The notes beneath the pieces were generated by a model, which saw nothing but the letters and a program-made list of their open reading frames with translations, did not search any database and was not told where the DNA came from. Of a DNA stretch of 64,000 bases, positions 31,772 to 40,226 are shown in pieces (position 1 is the first letter of the stretch; each line of letters begins with the position of its first letter). A program made the translations under genes and the position numbers. This stretch comes from Methylolobus aquaticus (GTDB lineage: Bacteria; Pseudomonadota; Gammaproteobacteria; Methylococcales; Methylococcaceae): contig SEYW01000004.1 in NCBI GenBank assembly GCA_004168015.1, forward strand, positions 1 through 64,000, in the 5' to 3' direction.

Positions 31772-32257
31772 TTAGACTTGTTGGGTTTTGAACTGCGGCA
31801 GGTAATCTTGGTGCAGCGCGGACAGATCGTTGGTCATCTGCCGGATTTCGGCCAGGGACAGCGCAGCGGCAGTCAGAGGGTCTTGGCAGGTGGCGCGGCA
31901 GACCAGAGTTGGGTCGCCGGTCAGGGCGGCGGCAGTCGCTATGTATTCGAAGCCGGAGAAAAGGTCGGTCATCAGGGCGCATTCGGCCGGCAGCGCGCCA
32001 ACGTGCATGGGATGGGATCCAGCTCTGTCCACCAGCACCGACACTGCCACGCACGCGCCCTGCGGCAGGTTGGTGACCGGGCCGGTATTTGGGACGTTGC
32101 CGTTGAATTTGTATAGTTCGCGGCCCATGAGGGCGTTGACGATATACGGGGCATACTCGCCGCCGCGCTCCAGGTCTTCACGGGTCAGCGCCTGGTCGAG
32201 CCGTACACGCACACCCTCTTTCCAGGCGGCCTCGGTATGCTGGCAAGGATAAGAAAT
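31772..32257 (-). pseudogene. 3' fragment of a glycoside hydrolase family 4 gene
   Basis: The frame open from 32257 to 31772 encodes residues typical of the C-terminal third of GH4 alpha-galactosidases: HTEAAWKEG, GGEYAPYIVNALMGRELYKF, NGNVPNTGPVTNLPQGA, VLVDRAGSHPMHVGALP, ALTGDPTLV, DPLTAAALSLAEIRQM. The NAD-binding N-terminal domain and catalytic metal site are missing. An in-frame TGA lies at 32258-32260, where a perfect hairpin begins. Only a GTG at 32212 could start translation. I read this as a decayed remnant cut by rearrangement. Confidence 0.8.
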
Positions 32258-32282
32258 TCAATGGGCGCTGCCGCCCATTGAA
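32257..32282 (-). terminator. perfect hairpin at the GH4 break point
   Basis: TTCAATGGGCG (32257-32267) and CGCCCATTGAA (32272-32282) pair perfectly around CTGC. Read leftwards the hairpin is followed by TTTCTTATCC, a weak U-tract, so it could terminate transcription coming from the tRNA. It also marks the point where GH4 similarity stops. Confidence 0.45.
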
Positions 32283-32720
32283 GGAGATGATGCGCCCGCG
32301 GTGGGGTGCTGTCAAAGCGCGAGAACGATAAGGAATGGCGCGGAATGGGGCGCCGGACGAGAAACGCGAACCGCCAGAAGGCGTGCCCTTCGGCTTCTGG
32401 CTCGGTTCCGAGCAGAGACGGCGCAAGGGGGGCTGCGCCAAGCTCGAGGAGCCAGTCGGCGAGTCATGTTGGAGGCGAGTCGGCTACGAGCTGACCCTTT
32501 GATCGAACGCGAATTCGGGCGCCTGTTCGCCCGCTTCGGGCCGCGGTTGAGATTCGTCCCCATCGACGGTGTCCCAAAGAGGCGGCAGACGGGCGGGTAA
32601 GACGCGCGGCGGCGGCGCGGGTTCGCTGATGTACCGCAGGTTCCGTCGGCAGTGTCGAGGACCGTGCAGCCACCTCATGGGACTGCGATGGTCCCCGATT
32701 TCGAACCCGAGTTCCGACCG
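32283..32720. other. no gene recognised between GH4 remnant and repeat R copy 2
   Basis: These 438 bases contain only short overlapping frames with arginine-rich, family-free translations. I see no RNA gene or clear promoter. It looks like junction or decayed DNA between the GH4 remnant and repeat R2. Confidence 0.5.
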
Positions 32721-32950
32721 CCCACCAAACTTCCGTTCCAACCCCATCCGCGCAACCCATTGGTTTTTATCGAATCCGATGCGTTGACAGTCAAGGCATC
32801 GACCGAGAGGAGAGAGGCGAAATGGCTAAATTTCAGCCAGAAATCTCGGGTTCGGCCGAGCGGCCGTCAAGAGACACTTCGTGGAACCCGCGCCAGCCGT
32901 GCGGCTCAGGGCGCGTGCGAAAAACGTAGAGAGGATTCTGCGGTGGGTGA
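32721..32950. repeat. direct repeat R, copy 2, abutting tRNA-Ala
   Basis: Second copy of the element at 29887-30120, in the same orientation, 2.8 kb away. The hairpin is kept (32777-32788 and 32790-32801, one mismatch), as is the GAGGAGAGAGG box and an ATG at 32822 opening a 35-codon frame. Similarity fades within a few bases of the tRNA 3' end at 32952. The two copies flank the beta-helix gene and GH4 remnant. Confidence 0.8.
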
Positions 32951-32951
32951 T

Positions 32952-33027
<76 letters not shown>

Positions 33028-33383
33028 ACGCGGAGGCCGTAGCATAGCCGATGGCGCCGGCCGACAACAAGAGTGCGCGGGCCGGCGCCTGCGGACGGTT
33101 CGGCTGCGTTTTTGTGCGGTTTCCGGAGTCTGCAAACAAGGATCGGCGATGGCCGCTTTCCGACATCGATGAACCGCGTCGGCGGGCGGGCGCGCTGGCC
33201 CGTTGGCCGCCTTGCACAGCGGGTGTTGGCGCCTCCTCTTGGTGCGTTGCGGGAGGGCTTTGCCGCGCTTTGGCGCCGGTTAGGCGCTGGTGAGGCCCGT
33301 GCCTGCTGGCGTGACGGGGTGGCGCGATTCTTGGTAAGGTTAGGGTCTACCCCTGTTTCCCTGCACTCTCGGAGATCCGCCCG
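33028..33383. other. intergenic region upstream of gltA
   Basis: No gene is evident in these 356 bases between divergently transcribed tRNA-Ala and gltA. It must carry both promoters. A GGAGAT Shine-Dalgarno precedes the gltA ATG. I see no riboswitch or strong inverted repeat. Confidence 0.5.
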
Positions 33384-34682
33384 ATGGAAAAGACTGCCCA
33401 GTTAGAAATCGAAGGACGACCCTACAGCCTTCCCATCGTCGAGGGTACCGAGGACGAAAAAGCCATAGACGTCCAGCGCTTGCGCGCGGACACCGGTTAC
33501 ATCACGCTCGATCCGAGCTATGGCAATACCGGCGCCTGTGTCTCGACGATCACCTACATCGATGGCGACAAGGGCATCCTGCGCTACCGCGGTTATGACA
33601 TCGCGGAGCTGTGCGAGCGCTCGACGTTCATGGAAGTCTGTTTCCTGCTGATTTACGGCGAGTTGCCGACGGATGAGGAATTCTCGCGTTTCAAGGAGCG
33701 GGTGCTGGCTCACTCGCTGATCCACGAGGATATGAAGAGCTTTTTCCAGAGCTACCCGGGACACGCCCACCCGATGGCGATCCTGTCGGCGATGGTGTGC
33801 TCGCTGTCCGTCTATCATCCCCAGTTGCTGAAGGCCGAGCAGACCGGCGAGGAGCGCGAGGAGACGATTTCGCGCCTGCTGTCGAAGGTGCGGGTGCTGG
33901 CCGCGTTCGCCTACAAGCGTTCGGTGGGTGAGGCTTTCGTGTACAGCCGTCCGGAGCTGGATTACCTAGCCAATTTCCTGCACATGATGTTCACGACGCC
34001 GATGCGGACCTACGAGCCCGATTCGGTGATACGCAAGGCGTTGGACGTGCTGTTCATCATCCACGCCGATCATGAACAGAACTGTTCGACGTCGACGGTG
34101 CGCATGGTCGGCTCTTCCAAGGCGAATCTGTTCGCGGCCATTTCCGCTGGCATCTGCGCGCTGTGGGGGCCGTGGCACGGGGGCGCGAACCAGTCGGTCA
34201 TCGAGATGCTCGAGGAAATCCACGCGGCCGGCGGCAACTACAAGAAGTTCATCGAGAAGGCCAAGGATAAGAATGACCCGTTCCGGTTGATGGGCTTCGG
34301 GCACCGCGTCTACAAGAACTACGATCCGCGGGCCGAGATCATCAAGAAATACTGCGATCAGGTGCTCGACCACCTCGGCATCAACGACCCGACGCTGGAG
34401 ATCGCCAAGGGTCTCGAAGAAGCGGCGCTGACCGATCAGTATTTCATCGAGCGCAAGCTGTACCCGAACGTCGACTTCTATTCTGGCATCATTTATCGGG
34501 CGCTGCAGATTCCGACGAACATGTTCACGGTGATGTTTGCGCTGGGGCGCTTGCCGGGCTGGATTGCCCACTGGAAGGAGATGATCGAGGAACCGGGCAT
34601 GCGGATCGCCCGGCCGCGGCAGATCTACATGGGGGCGACGCGCCGCGACTATGTTCCTCTTGCCCAGCGCGGTTCGAACTGA
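33384..34682 (+). CDS. gltA: citrate synthase
   Basis: The 432-residue protein is a full-length type II citrate synthase of the Gram-negative, NADH-sensitive hexameric kind. It has the N-terminal beta domain (AQLEIEGRPYSLPIVEGTE), YGNTGACVSTITYIDGDKG, and catalytic regions HADHEQNCSTSTVRMVGSS, LWGPWHGGANQSVIEML and FGHRVYKNYDPRA. The active-site His residues are in the second and third and the catalytic Asp is near NVDFYSG. It condenses oxaloacetate and acetyl-CoA to start the TCA cycle. It stands alone with its own upstream region. Confidence 0.95.
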   Translation: MEKTAQLEIEGRPYSLPIVEGTEDEKAIDVQRLRADTGYITLDPSYGNTGACVSTITYIDGDKGILRYRGYDIAELCERSTFMEVCFLLIYGELPTDEEFSRFKERVLAHSLIHEDMKSFFQSYPGHAHPMAILSAMVCSLSVYHPQLLKAEQTGEEREETISRLLSKVRVLAAFAYKRSVGEAFVYSRPELDYLANFLHMMFTTPMRTYEPDSVIRKALDVLFIIHADHEQNCSTSTVRMVGSSKANLFAAISAGICALWGPWHGGANQSVIEMLEEIHAAGGNYKKFIEKAKDKNDPFRLMGFGHRVYKNYDPRAEIIKKYCDQVLDHLGINDPTLEIAKGLEEAALTDQYFIERKLYPNVDFYSGIIYRALQIPTNMFTVMFALGRLPGWIAHWKEMIEEPGMRIARPRQIYMGATRRDYVPLAQRGSN

Positions 34683-34788
34683 CACCATCGGCGCAGCGCG
34701 CGGCTGACCGGCCGCGAGTCACCGGACTGTCCGGGCGGCTCGTGCCGGGGCGGCGTGCTGCGTACCCTGTGTCAATCGGAATCACGCC

Positions 34789-35085
34789 ATGCATGTCACC
34801 CTGGTCCATGTTCACGTAAAGCCCGGCTGCCTCGAGGCTTTCATTGCCGCCACGGCGGCCAACCACGCTGCCTCGGTGCGCGAGCCCGGTAACCGGCGCT
34901 TCGACGTCCTGCAGAATCCCGACGAACCGACCCGTTTCATCCTGTACGAGGCCTACGTATCGGCGGAGGATGCCGCGGCCCACAAGGCCACGCCGCACTA
35001 TGCCGCGTGGCGCGACGCGGTAGCCGACATGATGGCCGAGCCGCGCGTCGGGGTGCCGATGAACGGGCTGTATCCGGAGAGCTGA
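34789..35085 (+). CDS. antibiotic biosynthesis monooxygenase-domain protein (YgiN/LsrG-like)
   Basis: The 98-residue protein has the ABM ferredoxin-like fold pattern: VTLVHVHVKPGCLEAFIAA, ATAANHAASVREPGNRRFDV, LQNPDEPTRFILYEAYVS, and AAAHKATPHYAAWRDAV. Related proteins are quinol monooxygenases or enzymes that degrade autoinducer-2 or other small metabolites. The family is clear and the substrate unknown. It is followed after one base by the Fe-alcohol dehydrogenase gene, suggesting a shared aldehyde or quinone detoxification role. Confidence 0.8.
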   Translation: MHVTLVHVHVKPGCLEAFIAATAANHAASVREPGNRRFDVLQNPDEPTRFILYEAYVSAEDAAAHKATPHYAAWRDAVADMMAEPRVGVPMNGLYPES

Positions 35086-35086
35086 T

Positions 35087-36277
35087 GTGATCGCACCTTT
35101 CGCGATAGGCCGTCTGCCGCGGATCGAATTCGGTTCCGGCAGCCTCGACAAATTGCCCGGTGTTGCGGCGCAGTTCGGCCAGCGTTTGCTGCTGGTGCTG
35201 GGTGCGCGTTCGTTCAGCGGCACGCCGCGCGCGGAGGCGCTGTTCGAGTCCCTGCGGGCCGCAGGCCTAACCTGGCATGTTGTGCGTATCCTTGGTGAGC
35301 CCTCTCCGGAGATTGTCGATGCGGCCGTGGCCGAATGGCGCGGGGCCGGAATCCATGCCGTCGTCGGCATCGGCGGCGGCAGCGTCCTGGATGCGGCCAA
35401 GGCGATTGCCGGTCTGCTGCAGCCCGGCAACTCGGTCATGGATCACCTCGAAGGCGTCGGTCCCGAGAAGCCTTATCTCGGGCCGTCCACGCCGTTCATC
35501 GCCGTGCCGGCGACGGCCGGCACCGGATCGGAGGCGACCAAGAACGCCGTGCTGTCCCGGCTCGGGCCGGACGGCTTCAAGAAGTCGTTTCGCGATGACA
35601 AGCTGATGGCCGAGTTCGCGATCCTCGATCCCGACTTGCTCGCGAGCTGTCCGCCGGACCTGATCGCGGCCAACGGCATGGATGCGTTCACGCAGTTGCT
35701 CGAGTCCTACGTGTCGATTCGCGCCAACCCGATCACCGATGCGCTGGCGCTGACCGGCATGGCCGCGGCGCGCGATGGGCTGCTGGCGTGGTATCGGGGC
35801 GGAGACGACGCGGCGCCCGCCCGCGAACGGATGGCGCTCGCCTCGCTCCTGTCGGGCATTTGTCTGGCGCAGGCCGGTCTCGGCTCGGTCCACGGACTGG
35901 CCCAGCCGCTCGGCTCGCTGTTTCCGATACCGCATGGCGTCGTGTGCGGCACGCTGGTAGCCGCCGCGACACGGCTCAATATCGAGGTGATGCGCGCGCG
36001 CGATCCGGGCAATCCGGCGCTCGCGAAGTATGCCGCGGTCGGCCGCTTGTTCGCCGCGCAGGACGCTGTCGCCGACGAGGAAGCCCAGGACCGGCTGGTT
36101 GCCGTTCTGGATGAGTGGACCGACACGATGGCACTGCCGGGCTTGTCGACGCTGGGCGTCGCCGAGGCTGATTTCCCACGGATCATCGCCAACTGTCGCG
36201 GTTCCAGCATGAAGACGAACCCGGTCGTTCTGAGCGACGGGGAAGTGGGGCAACTGCTCGCGGCGCGACTGGTCTGA
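35087..36277 (+). CDS. iron-containing alcohol dehydrogenase
   Basis: The 396-residue group III alcohol dehydrogenase uses a GTG start one base after the preceding stop. It has the NAD-binding GIGGGSVLDAAKAIAGLL motif, PATAGTGSEATKNAVLS, the metal-ligand region NGMDAFTQLLESYVS, and LGSVHGLAQPLGSLFPIPHG, with conserved His residues for Fe2+. Enzymes of this group interconvert alcohols and aldehydes with NAD(P)H. In a methylotroph it could act on C1-C4 alcohols or aldehydes; the true substrate is unknown. Confidence 0.88.
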   Translation: MIAPFAIGRLPRIEFGSGSLDKLPGVAAQFGQRLLLVLGARSFSGTPRAEALFESLRAAGLTWHVVRILGEPSPEIVDAAVAEWRGAGIHAVVGIGGGSVLDAAKAIAGLLQPGNSVMDHLEGVGPEKPYLGPSTPFIAVPATAGTGSEATKNAVLSRLGPDGFKKSFRDDKLMAEFAILDPDLLASCPPDLIAANGMDAFTQLLESYVSIRANPITDALALTGMAAARDGLLAWYRGGDDAAPARERMALASLLSGICLAQAGLGSVHGLAQPLGSLFPIPHGVVCGTLVAAATRLNIEVMRARDPGNPALAKYAAVGRLFAAQDAVADEEAQDRLVAVLDEWTDTMALPGLSTLGVAEADFPRIIANCRGSSMKTNPVVLSDGEVGQLLAARLV

Positions 36278-36288
36278 TTCGCCCGGTT

Positions 36289-38046
36289 TCAGCCCGCCGT
36301 TCGGGTGCCTTCCATGTACTCGATCTTCAACTGCACGGTCCGATTGCCGCGGAAGTCGTTGACATCCAGCCGGTAGGCCGCGGTGATGCGGCCGACGTCC
36401 AGCCATTGGTGAGGGTCGTCGACGAAGAACGCGATCGCATCGACGCGGCGGTCCGATCCGGTCGGGCGCAGTTGCAGCTTGAGGTGCTGGGCGCCGACGA
36501 CGGCGCGCTCGACCACATCGAACGCGCCGTCGAACAGTGGTTCCGGGAAGGCCTGTCCCCAGGGGCCGGCTGCGCGGAGCGACTCCGCCGTGCCGATGTC
36601 GATCTGCCCCGGCTCCAGCGCGCCGTCGCTTTGTAGCAGCAGGCCTTCCTCTGTGCCGCCCAGGCGCTCGCCCACCATGCGCCCGAAACAATCGCGGAAT
36701 GCGTCGAGATGTTCGCGTGGGATGCTCAAGCCGGCGGCCATCGCATGACCGCCGAAACGCCCGATCAGGTCCGGCTGGGCTGCGGCCATGTCGCTGAGCA
36801 GGTCACGAATATGCAGGCCCGGGATGGAGCGGGCCGAGCCTTTCAGTTCGCCGTTCGCGGCTTCGGCGAAGGCGATGACCGGGCGATGGAAGCGGTCCTT
36901 GATGCGCGCGGCGAGCAGGCCGACGACACCGGCGTGCCAGGCTTCGTCGAACAGACACAGCCCGCCGCGCTCGAGCGGGGTGTCGATGGCGTCCAGCCGC
37001 CGGACATGGACCAGCGCATCCTCCTTCATCTGCCGCTCGATCTCCTTGCGCTGCCGGTTCAGCTCGTCCAGCCGGGTCGCCAGCGTCAGGGCTTCATCCT
37101 TTTCGTTGGCCAGCAGGCAGGCGATGCCGAGGCTCATGTCCTCCAGCCGCCCGGCCGCGTTCAGGCGCGGTGCCACCGCGAAGCCGAGGTCCTCGGCGGT
37201 CAGGCCGGTGTGCGCCTTGCCCGCCACCTGCAGCAAGGCGGCGATGCCGGGGTGCACCCGGCCGCTTCGAATGCGTTGCAGCCCCTGGTGTACCAGGATG
37301 CGGTTCACGAAGTCGAACGGGACGACGTCGGCGACCGTGCCCAGGGCGACGTAGTCGAGCAGTTCCGCCAGATTGGGCTCGGGACGACTGCCGCCGAACC
37401 CGCCCGTTTCTCGCAGTCGCGAGCGCAGCGCGCTGAGCACGTAGAACATCACGCCGACGCCGGCCATCGCCTTGCTCGGGAAGGCGTCGCCCGACAGGTT
37501 CGGATTGACGATCGCGTCCGCCTCGGGCAGCGTCGCGCCGGGCAGATGGTGATCGGTGACGATGACCTGCCAGCCCAGATCCCGGGCGGCGCGAACGCCT
37601 TCGTGCGAGGAGATGCCGTTGTCGACGGTGATCAGCACGTCCGGATGACGGCTCTGTGCGACCTGAACGATTTCCGGGGTCAGGCCATAGCCGAATTCGA
37701 AACGGTTCGGCACCAGGAAGTCGACGCGCCGTGCTCCGAGCGCGCGCAGGCCTTGCAGCGCGACCGCGCAGCTGGTCGCGCCGTCGGCATCGAAGTCGGC
37801 AATGACCAGCAGGGCCCGATCCGCCCGAATCGCGTCGGCGAGCAGGCTTACCGCTTGATCGATGCCCGACAGCAGCCGCGGTGAGGGCAGGCGGGCGAGG
37901 GAGTGGTCGAGTTCTTCAGCCGCCGTGATCCGGCGCCCTGCGTAGACCCGCCGCAGCAGCTCCGGCAGTGCAGCGAGTTCGGTCTTGGCGGGGATCGAGC
38001 GCCGAGCGATCGTGCGGGGTCTGGGGTGAAACAGCATGTCCGCCAC
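36289..38046 (-). CDS. recJ: single-stranded-DNA-specific exonuclease RecJ
   Basis: The 585-residue protein has the DHH phosphoesterase motifs: VIADFDADGATSCAV, VLITVDNGISSHEGV, VIVTDHHLPGATLPEAD and LDYVALGTVADVVPF. The DHHA1 and OB regions follow (GLCLFDEAWHAGVVGLLAARI; RFGGHAMAAGLSIPREHLD). RecJ degrades single strands 5' to 3' in RecF-pathway recombination, base-excision and mismatch repair. Length matches the E. coli enzyme (577). It is convergent with the dehydrogenase gene, 11 bases apart. Confidence 0.95.
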   Translation of the reverse strand: MADMLFHPRPRTIARRSIPAKTELAALPELLRRVYAGRRITAAEELDHSLARLPSPRLLSGIDQAVSLLADAIRADRALLVIADFDADGATSCAVALQGLRALGARRVDFLVPNRFEFGYGLTPEIVQVAQSRHPDVLITVDNGISSHEGVRAARDLGWQVIVTDHHLPGATLPEADAIVNPNLSGDAFPSKAMAGVGVMFYVLSALRSRLRETGGFGGSRPEPNLAELLDYVALGTVADVVPFDFVNRILVHQGLQRIRSGRVHPGIAALLQVAGKAHTGLTAEDLGFAVAPRLNAAGRLEDMSLGIACLLANEKDEALTLATRLDELNRQRKEIERQMKEDALVHVRRLDAIDTPLERGGLCLFDEAWHAGVVGLLAARIKDRFHRPVIAFAEAANGELKGSARSIPGLHIRDLLSDMAAAQPDLIGRFGGHAMAAGLSIPREHLDAFRDCFGRMVGERLGGTEEGLLLQSDGALEPGQIDIGTAESLRAAGPWGQAFPEPLFDGAFDVVERAVVGAQHLKLQLRPTGSDRRVDAIAFFVDDPHQWLDVGRITAAYRLDVNDFRGNRTVQLKIEYMEGTRTAG

Positions 38047-38113
38047 TATCCGGGGCGAACCTGTCGGCGACGGTCGGTTGGCCGGCGGCCATCATCCGTG
38101 CGCATAGCGCACG

Positions 38114-39019
38114 CTACACCAGCTCGCGCGCCTTTTCGAATGCGGCACGGAAATCCAGGAACACCGGCTTGTCCGTCTCGAGCAGCAGGGCCAGCAGCCG
38201 GTTCTGCAGCTGGTACTTGATGTCGCCGATGGCCAGCGCACCGATGCCGACGGCGCCGGGGCTGTCGCTCGCATGGACCAGCGGTTCGCCGCAATGCTTC
38301 AGCTTGATGCCTTCGATGCCGAGCGGGGGCACGGCATTGACGTCACCTGCGACCTTGAGCTCCTTGGCGTCGGCGAGCACCGACGCGTTCAATACCTGGA
38401 CCCCCGCCTTGGCGGTACAGAACACGATGTCTGCCTTGGCGATCAGACGCGCCTTATCGGCGTCCGAGCTGGCGAAGGTGCCGCGCAGCGTGCTGCCACA
38501 GCGCTGGTTGTATTCGTCGGCCTTCTCCATTGCCGCGGCGATGTTGAACGGATCGACCAGCGTTATGTCAGCGCCGGCCAGCGAGGCGATGACCCCGGTG
38601 GCGACGCCGACCGGGCCGGTGCCGCCGAAGACGACACCCTGTTGTCCCTTCAGCGAGAGGCCGTGACGCTCCTTGAGCTTCTTCTCGACCAGAGCGACCA
38701 GCGCGGCGGCCGTCGTGAAGGCGCCGCTGGGATCGGCCAGTACCGATACCTCGAACGGGGGCACCATGGCTTTCCTCGCCGCATCGAGCATGTTCAGCGC
38801 CACACCGATATCGCGTCCGCCGATGAACACGCCGGTCCGCTTCACGCCGGCCGGGCCGCGCGAGAAGATCGCATCCTGCACCAGACCGTTGACCTGCTCG
38901 GTCTGCACGTTGTCGTAGGGCACGAGCACATCGAAGCCTGCGTCCACCGCCATGTTGATATCGAACGGGCTCACATGCGGCATCGGATCGAACATGTGAA
39001 GAATGGAACGCTTTTCCAT
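38114..39019 (-). CDS. mtdB: methylene-tetrahydromethanopterin dehydrogenase (MtdB/MtdC type), copy 1
   Basis: The 301-residue protein begins with the MtdB signature SILHMFDPMPHVSPFDINMA and VDAGFDVLVPY, followed by VQDAIFSRGPAGVKRTGVFI, GGRD, the Rossmann GGTGPVGVATGV, DVNAVPPLGIEGI and VGIGALAIGDIKYQ. MtdB oxidises methylene-H4MPT to methenyl-H4MPT with NAD(P)+ in formaldehyde oxidation of methylotrophs. It is separated from copy 2 by a terminator, so it has its own promoter in 39020-39087. MtdC, the NADP-specific relative, is the alternative name. Confidence 0.85.
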   Translation of the reverse strand: MEKRSILHMFDPMPHVSPFDINMAVDAGFDVLVPYDNVQTEQVNGLVQDAIFSRGPAGVKRTGVFIGGRDIGVALNMLDAARKAMVPPFEVSVLADPSGAFTTAAALVALVEKKLKERHGLSLKGQQGVVFGGTGPVGVATGVIASLAGADITLVDPFNIAAAMEKADEYNQRCGSTLRGTFASSDADKARLIAKADIVFCTAKAGVQVLNASVLADAKELKVAGDVNAVPPLGIEGIKLKHCGEPLVHASDSPGAVGIGALAIGDIKYQLQNRLLALLLETDKPVFLDFRAAFEKARELV

Positions 39020-39087
39020 GGTGTCGCCTCGGGTTCGGTCAATTAGATCGGCATAGGGTAGCAGCGTAACCGGGGCCCTGACAGGGA

Positions 39088-39110
39088 AAAAGCCGGCAAG
39101 CCGGCTTTTC
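39088..39110 (-). terminator. intrinsic terminator after mtd copy 2
   Basis: AAAAGCCGGC and GCCGGCTTTT pair as a tight hairpin; on the minus strand the stem is followed by TTTTTCCC. It lies 30 bases past the stop at 39140, ending that transcript before copy 1. Confidence 0.8.
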
Positions 39111-39139
39111 CGATGAGCCTGTCGGGTGCGGGGCCCGGC

Positions 39140-40045
39140 TCAGTCCCGGACGGCCTCGCGCGCGACGGCAAAGGCGTCGTGGTAAGCCAGGAATTCGGGG
39201 TTGCCCTCGCGCATGCGTTCCAGCAGGCGCTGCTGCGCCTTGTATTTGATCACGCCGATGGCCAGCGCGCCGATGCCGACGGCGCCGCTCTTCGATCCGG
39301 CGATCGGCGTCCCCTTGTGATGCGCTTCCAGACCCGCGATACCGGGGGGCGGTACGGCATTGACGTCGGCGGCCACCTTCAATTGCGGGCCCGCGGCGAC
39401 CAGTTCGGCGCTCAATACTTCGATGCCGGCCGCGGCGGTCGCGAAGACGACGTCCGCCGTCTTGATCAGTTCGCCCTTGTTGGTATCGGCCTCACCCGCA
39501 ATCGCGGTCTCGCCGTTCCCATAGGCTTCGTTGCACAACTCGGCGACGCGCTGCGCCTTCTCGAGTTGGCGGCCGACGATCTTGACGTTCGCACCGGCCT
39601 TCGCCGCGAGCACGGCGGCGATCTGGCCGACCGGGCCGGTGCCGCCCAGCGCCAGCACGTTCTTGCCGGCGAGATCGGTGTCGAAACGCTGCTTCAGTTC
39701 CCGTTCCACCATGGCAACCATCGCGGCAGCCGTCGTGAACGACCCGCTAGGGTCCGCGAACGCCGACACCTGGAAGCCGAAGTCCGGCACCATCGAGGCT
39801 TTCGCCGCTGCCAGCATGTCCATCGCCATCTTGACGTCGCGTCCGCCAATGAAGATGCCGGTGCGCTTCAGGCCCTTGGGCTTGCGGGAGAAGATCACGT
39901 CCTGGACCAGTGCGGTGATCTCACCGAGTTCGATGTTCAGGTAGGGAATCAGTGCATCCCAGCCGGCGTCCAGTCCCATGTTCACGTCGAACGGGCTGAG
40001 GTTTTTCTCGGGGGTGAACATGTGGAGGATAAAGGGCTTATCCAT
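39140..40045 (-). CDS. methylene-tetrahydromethanopterin dehydrogenase (MtdB/MtdC type), copy 2
   Basis: From ATG 40045 the product is 301 residues, the same length as copy 1. It has the same blocks: FILHMFTPEKNLSPFDVNMG, LDAGWDALIPY, LVQDVIFSRKPKGLKRTGIF, FADPSGSFTTAAAMVAM, LGGTGPVGQIAAVLAAKAGA, VAADVNAVPPPGIAGLE and VGIGALAIGVIKYK. The two proteins differ throughout, so this is an old duplication or a functional pair (for example NAD- and NADP-preferring forms). The loop after the Rossmann motif differs (VKIVGRQLEKAQ here, ITLVDPFNIAAAM in copy 1), which could change cofactor preference; that is inference. Confidence 0.85.
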   Translation of the reverse strand: MDKPFILHMFTPEKNLSPFDVNMGLDAGWDALIPYLNIELGEITALVQDVIFSRKPKGLKRTGIFIGGRDVKMAMDMLAAAKASMVPDFGFQVSAFADPSGSFTTAAAMVAMVERELKQRFDTDLAGKNVLALGGTGPVGQIAAVLAAKAGANVKIVGRQLEKAQRVAELCNEAYGNGETAIAGEADTNKGELIKTADVVFATAAAGIEVLSAELVAAGPQLKVAADVNAVPPPGIAGLEAHHKGTPIAGSKSGAVGIGALAIGVIKYKAQQRLLERMREGNPEFLAYHDAFAVAREAVRD

Positions 40046-40226
40046 GAAGCGCGCCTCGGTGGTTCTTGGTGTTTTGACGGGTGGGACCATCCTCGCCAGG
40101 GCGCGGACGGCCGGTTCGGCGCGGAGGATACCACATAACGACCGGCGGGACGGGCCGGTCCCAGGCGGTAGCCCGGTCCCGGCGCCGAGCCTGGCACCGG
40201 GACCGGATGGGAAGCCAACCGGGCGG

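Noticed and set aside
40173..40206. Terminator after ppdK
   Set aside because: CCGGTCCCGG and CCGGGACCGG pair, but no T-run follows on the minus strand, so it is not a convincing intrinsic terminator.
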